Source: Rhodobacter maris
GTDB taxonomy: Bacteria > Pseudomonadota > Alphaproteobacteria > Rhodobacterales > Rhodobacteraceae
NCBI RefSeq assembly: GCF_900217815.1
Contig: NZ_OBMT01000006.1
Coordinates: 124,001-188,000, forward strand
DNA: 64,000 nucleotides
Direction of reading: 5' to 3'
The notes below the pieces were generated by a model. The model was not told where the DNA came from. It made no database searches and was given only the letters and a program-made list of their open reading frames with translations. Shown here in pieces: positions 62,270 through 64,000 of this stretch (its first letter is position 1; the number at the start of each line of letters is the position of its first letter). The position numbers and the translations under genes were made by a program.

Positions 62270-62847
62270 CACAGATACCTCAGAGCATAGAAGCCGCCGA
62301 TCAGCGCCACGACGAAGAGCGTGAAGAGCAGTCCGAGCCAGCGCTCGATGAAGGCGCGGATCGGCGCGCCGAATTTCCAAAGAAGAGCCGCGACGATAAA
62401 GAACCGCAGCGCCCGCGCCAGCACCGAAACGCCGAGGAACAGCCACAGGTTCAGATGCGTGGCCCCCGAGAAGATGGTGATCACCTTGTAGGGGAAGGGG
62501 GTGACCCCCGCGATCAGCACCGCCCAGCCGCCCATCGCGTTGAACCGGGCCGCGAGACTGTCGAAGGCGTCGGCCTTGCCGTAGAAGTCGAGAATGGGTT
62601 GGCCGAGCGTATCCATGAAGCCATAGCCGATCGCGTAGCCAAGCAGGCCGCCCGCGACTGAGGCGAGGGTGGCGACAAGTGCGATCCGCCAGGCCTGGGC
62701 CCGCGCCGCGAGCACCATCGGGATCAAGAGCACATCGGGCGGGATCGGGAAGACCGAGCTTTCGACGAAAGCCACGAGGGCAAGCGCCCACAGGGCATGG
62801 GGTCCGCCGGCCTGCTGCATCGTCCAGTCGTAAAGCCTGCGGATCAT
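62269..62847 (-). CDS. DedA/VTT-family membrane protein (YqaA-like)
   Basis: Inner-membrane protein of 192 residues of the VTT/DedA family, several members of which move phospholipids or undecaprenyl phosphate. It begins MIRRLYDWTMQQAGGPHALW. Helices are at about 15-40, 45-70 and others, and the conserved FSGATHLNLWLFLGVSVLAR segment is near the C-terminus. The start at 62847 follows GGGAGCAGAC; the earlier ATG at 62901 is less likely. It is coupled to dsbB. Confidence 0.86.
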   Translation of the reverse strand: MIRRLYDWTMQQAGGPHALWALALVAFVESSVFPIPPDVLLIPMVLAARAQAWRIALVATLASVAGGLLGYAIGYGFMDTLGQPILDFYGKADAFDSLAARFNAMGGWAVLIAGVTPFPYKVITIFSGATHLNLWLFLGVSVLARALRFFIVAALLWKFGAPIRAFIERWLGLLFTLFVVALIGGFYALRYL

Positions 62848-62973
62848 GTCTGCTCCCGTCCCTGCCTTGCGATGTCTCGCCTCTCGCGGAGGCAAGGTCA
62901 AGCTCCGGATCTTCGGTGCGGACGCCGGAAGGGCTTGTCAGAGCGGCGCGGCGCGGCTAAGTGCAGAGTGCTG

Positions 62974-63057
62974 GCCCGAGTGGCGGAATGGTAGACGCAG
63001 GGGATTCAAAATCCTCCGCCGCAAGGTGTGCGAGTTCGAGTCTCGCCTCGGGCACCA
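62974..63057 (+). tRNA. trnL-CAA: tRNA-Leu (anticodon CAA)
   Basis: Acceptor stem GCCCGAG (62974-62980) pairs with CTCGGGC (63047-63053). The D-stem, a five-pair anticodon stem (63000-63004 with 63012-63016), a long type II variable arm and the T-arm GCGAG-TTCGAGT-CTCGC are all present. The anticodon at 63007-63009 is CAA. ACCA is encoded at 63054-63057. The flanking integrase fragment points to past use as an integration site. Confidence 0.95.
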
Positions 63058-63128
63058 GCTTGAAATAATAAGACAAAATCGGATCAGTGCGCGGGCGGAT
63101 TTAGGTGTCTTCGGAGCAGTTTCCACAT

Positions 63129-63580
63129 TCATGTTTTGGTCTTGTTCTGTTCCGCCAGAGTCATCGCGGCTTTGGAACGCCGTTTGCGATTCGCCTTTGA
63201 GCGGTAATAGGCGATCATTTCCGGTGTCTGGTTTGTGATCGACTGGATCTGCGCATCGCTGCACCCGGCCTCGGCAAGCCGCACGATCGCGAGCTTGCGC
63301 AGCCCGTGCAAAGTGAAGGGCTTCGCCTTGTCGTCAAGCGAGATGCGCCAGGTGCGAAATGCCTTTCGATTGCAGAGTGGCCGAGCGGCTCGGTGAGGTT
63401 CTTGGCGAGAATGAAGGTTCCGCGGCGCTGCTGCCGCGCAAAGAAGGCGCGCAGGCTCGGGGGGCTGTAGACCTCGATCCGGGTGTCGGTCTTCTCATCA
63501 AGCACATCCATCCAGTCGCCGCGAAAGTCGTCATGCCGCAGTCCGATGGCCGCATTGGGGCGCTGGCCGGTGCCGAGGAT
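63129..63580 (-). pseudogene. Tyrosine integrase C-terminal remnant (frameshifted)
   Basis: Reading leftward, one frame has LGTGQRPNAAIGLRHDDF, the first catalytic arginine region, then KTDTRIEVYSPPSL. A second frame continues with FRTWRISLDDKAKPFTLHGLRKLAIVRLA, with the His-x-Leu-Arg motif. The two are joined by a one-base deletion near 63355. The N-terminal half is missing; it is cut where the serine recombinase fragment begins. This is a decayed phage or island integrase beside tRNA-Leu. Confidence 0.75.
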
Positions 63581-63583
63581 CTC

Positions 63584-63995
63584 TGCCGCGCTGGAGTTCG
63601 TTCGGGAGGGGGACACTCTCATCGTGACGAAGCTCGACCGTCTGGCCCGCTCGGTGCGTCACCTGGGCGAGATCGTGGAGACCCTGGAGCGCAAGAAGGT
63701 GGGGCTGAGGGTGCTCGACCTGGGGCTCGATACCGGCAACGCCACGGGCAAGCTGATGCTGAACGTGCTTGGGGCCGTGGCGCAGTTCGAGCGGGAAATG
63801 ATGCTGGAGCGGCAACGGGAAGGCATCGCCAAGGCCAAGGCCGATGGGAAATACAGGGGCCGCAAACCCACCGCTCAGTTCAAACAGGCTGAGGCTCTGG
63901 CCCTCTTGGCGGCAGGAACCCCGAAGCGAGAGATCGCCCGCAAACTCTGTATCTCGGAGCGCTCTGTCTATCGCGTCCTTTCGGCGGCGGCTTGA
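63584..63995 (+). pseudogene. Serine recombinase (resolvase) remnant lacking catalytic N-terminus
   Basis: The frame encodes ALEFVREGDTLIVTKLDRLARSV onward, typical of the central resolvase/invertase region, and ends with a helix-turn-helix (KREIARKLCISERSVYRVLS). The N-terminal segment with the catalytic Ser is missing. The open frame can be extended upstream to 63483, but that part is antisense to the integrase and meaningless. It ends five bases before the window edge. Confidence 0.75.
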
Positions 63996-64000
63996 ACCCC

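Overview
The window is a GC-rich alphaproteobacterial chromosome segment. It most resembles the Rhodobacterales (Rhodobacter, Cereibacter and relatives). The evidence is a SciP-CtrA pair, a GTTC-N7-GTTC SOS box of the alphaproteobacterial type, the gene order pyrH-frr-uppS-cdsA-dxr-rseP-bamA-skp-fabZ-lpxA-lpxI-lpxB, a phasin-PhaC pair, and pervasive GC-rich codon use. I cannot name the species. Nearly all of it is densely packed core genome. The only mobile DNA seen is a decayed scar beside a tRNA-Leu gene at the right edge.

Layout. 1-4080: an autoinducer-2 (Lsr) uptake and processing operon, lsrC (cut by the window edge), lsrD, lsrB and lsrF, ending at a strong terminator. 4079-12459 (minus strand): an SHMT-like PLP enzyme, a YhaN/YhaO (SbcC/SbcD-like) ATPase-nuclease pair, the ribosome GTPase rsgA and an agmatinase-family ureohydrolase. 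12575-19309 (plus): a TehA/SLAC1-type transporter, guaB, an aldehyde dehydrogenase and a membrane chemoreceptor. 19353-21848 (minus): a UPF0114 membrane protein, an AraC-type regulator and miaA. 21944-34329 (plus): a 12.4-kb envelope and translation superoperon that couples UMP kinase and ribosome recycling to undecaprenyl-PP, CDP-diacylglycerol, MEP-pathway isoprenoid and lipid A synthesis and to outer-membrane protein assembly. An unannotated 57-codon membrane ORF lies inside it.

34326-43548 (minus): a tightly overlapping six-gene operon. It has two transglutaminase-fold proteins, an ATP-grasp/alpha-E protein and the three subunits of prokaryotic 5-oxoprolinase (PxpB, PxpC, PxpA). This is the best candidate here for an uncharacterised peptide-tailoring or gamma-glutamyl pathway. 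43762-45990 (plus): phasin and class I PHA synthase. 46102-47250 (minus): mnmA. 47378-52956 (plus): sciP, ctrA, ligA, recG, then a 45-codon single-pass membrane protein whose upstream region carries a perfect SOS box. A structured, terminator-ended region follows.

53148-62847: a soluble chemoreceptor, an IscU-like protein, hisI, gluQ, trmFO, a DUF6614-like protein, an outer-membrane beta-barrel protein, gyrA, dsbB and a DedA-family protein. 62974-63057 is tRNA-Leu(CAA). It is followed by a frameshifted tyrosine-integrase fragment abutting an N-terminally truncated serine recombinase.

Non-coding structure worth noting: a modular palindromic repeat directly downstream of three genes, a 16-bp element shared by the aldehyde dehydrogenase and phasin promoter regions, CtrA-like boxes around sciP-ctrA, and strong hairpins inside the lsr and pha operons that may set unequal expression of neighbouring genes.
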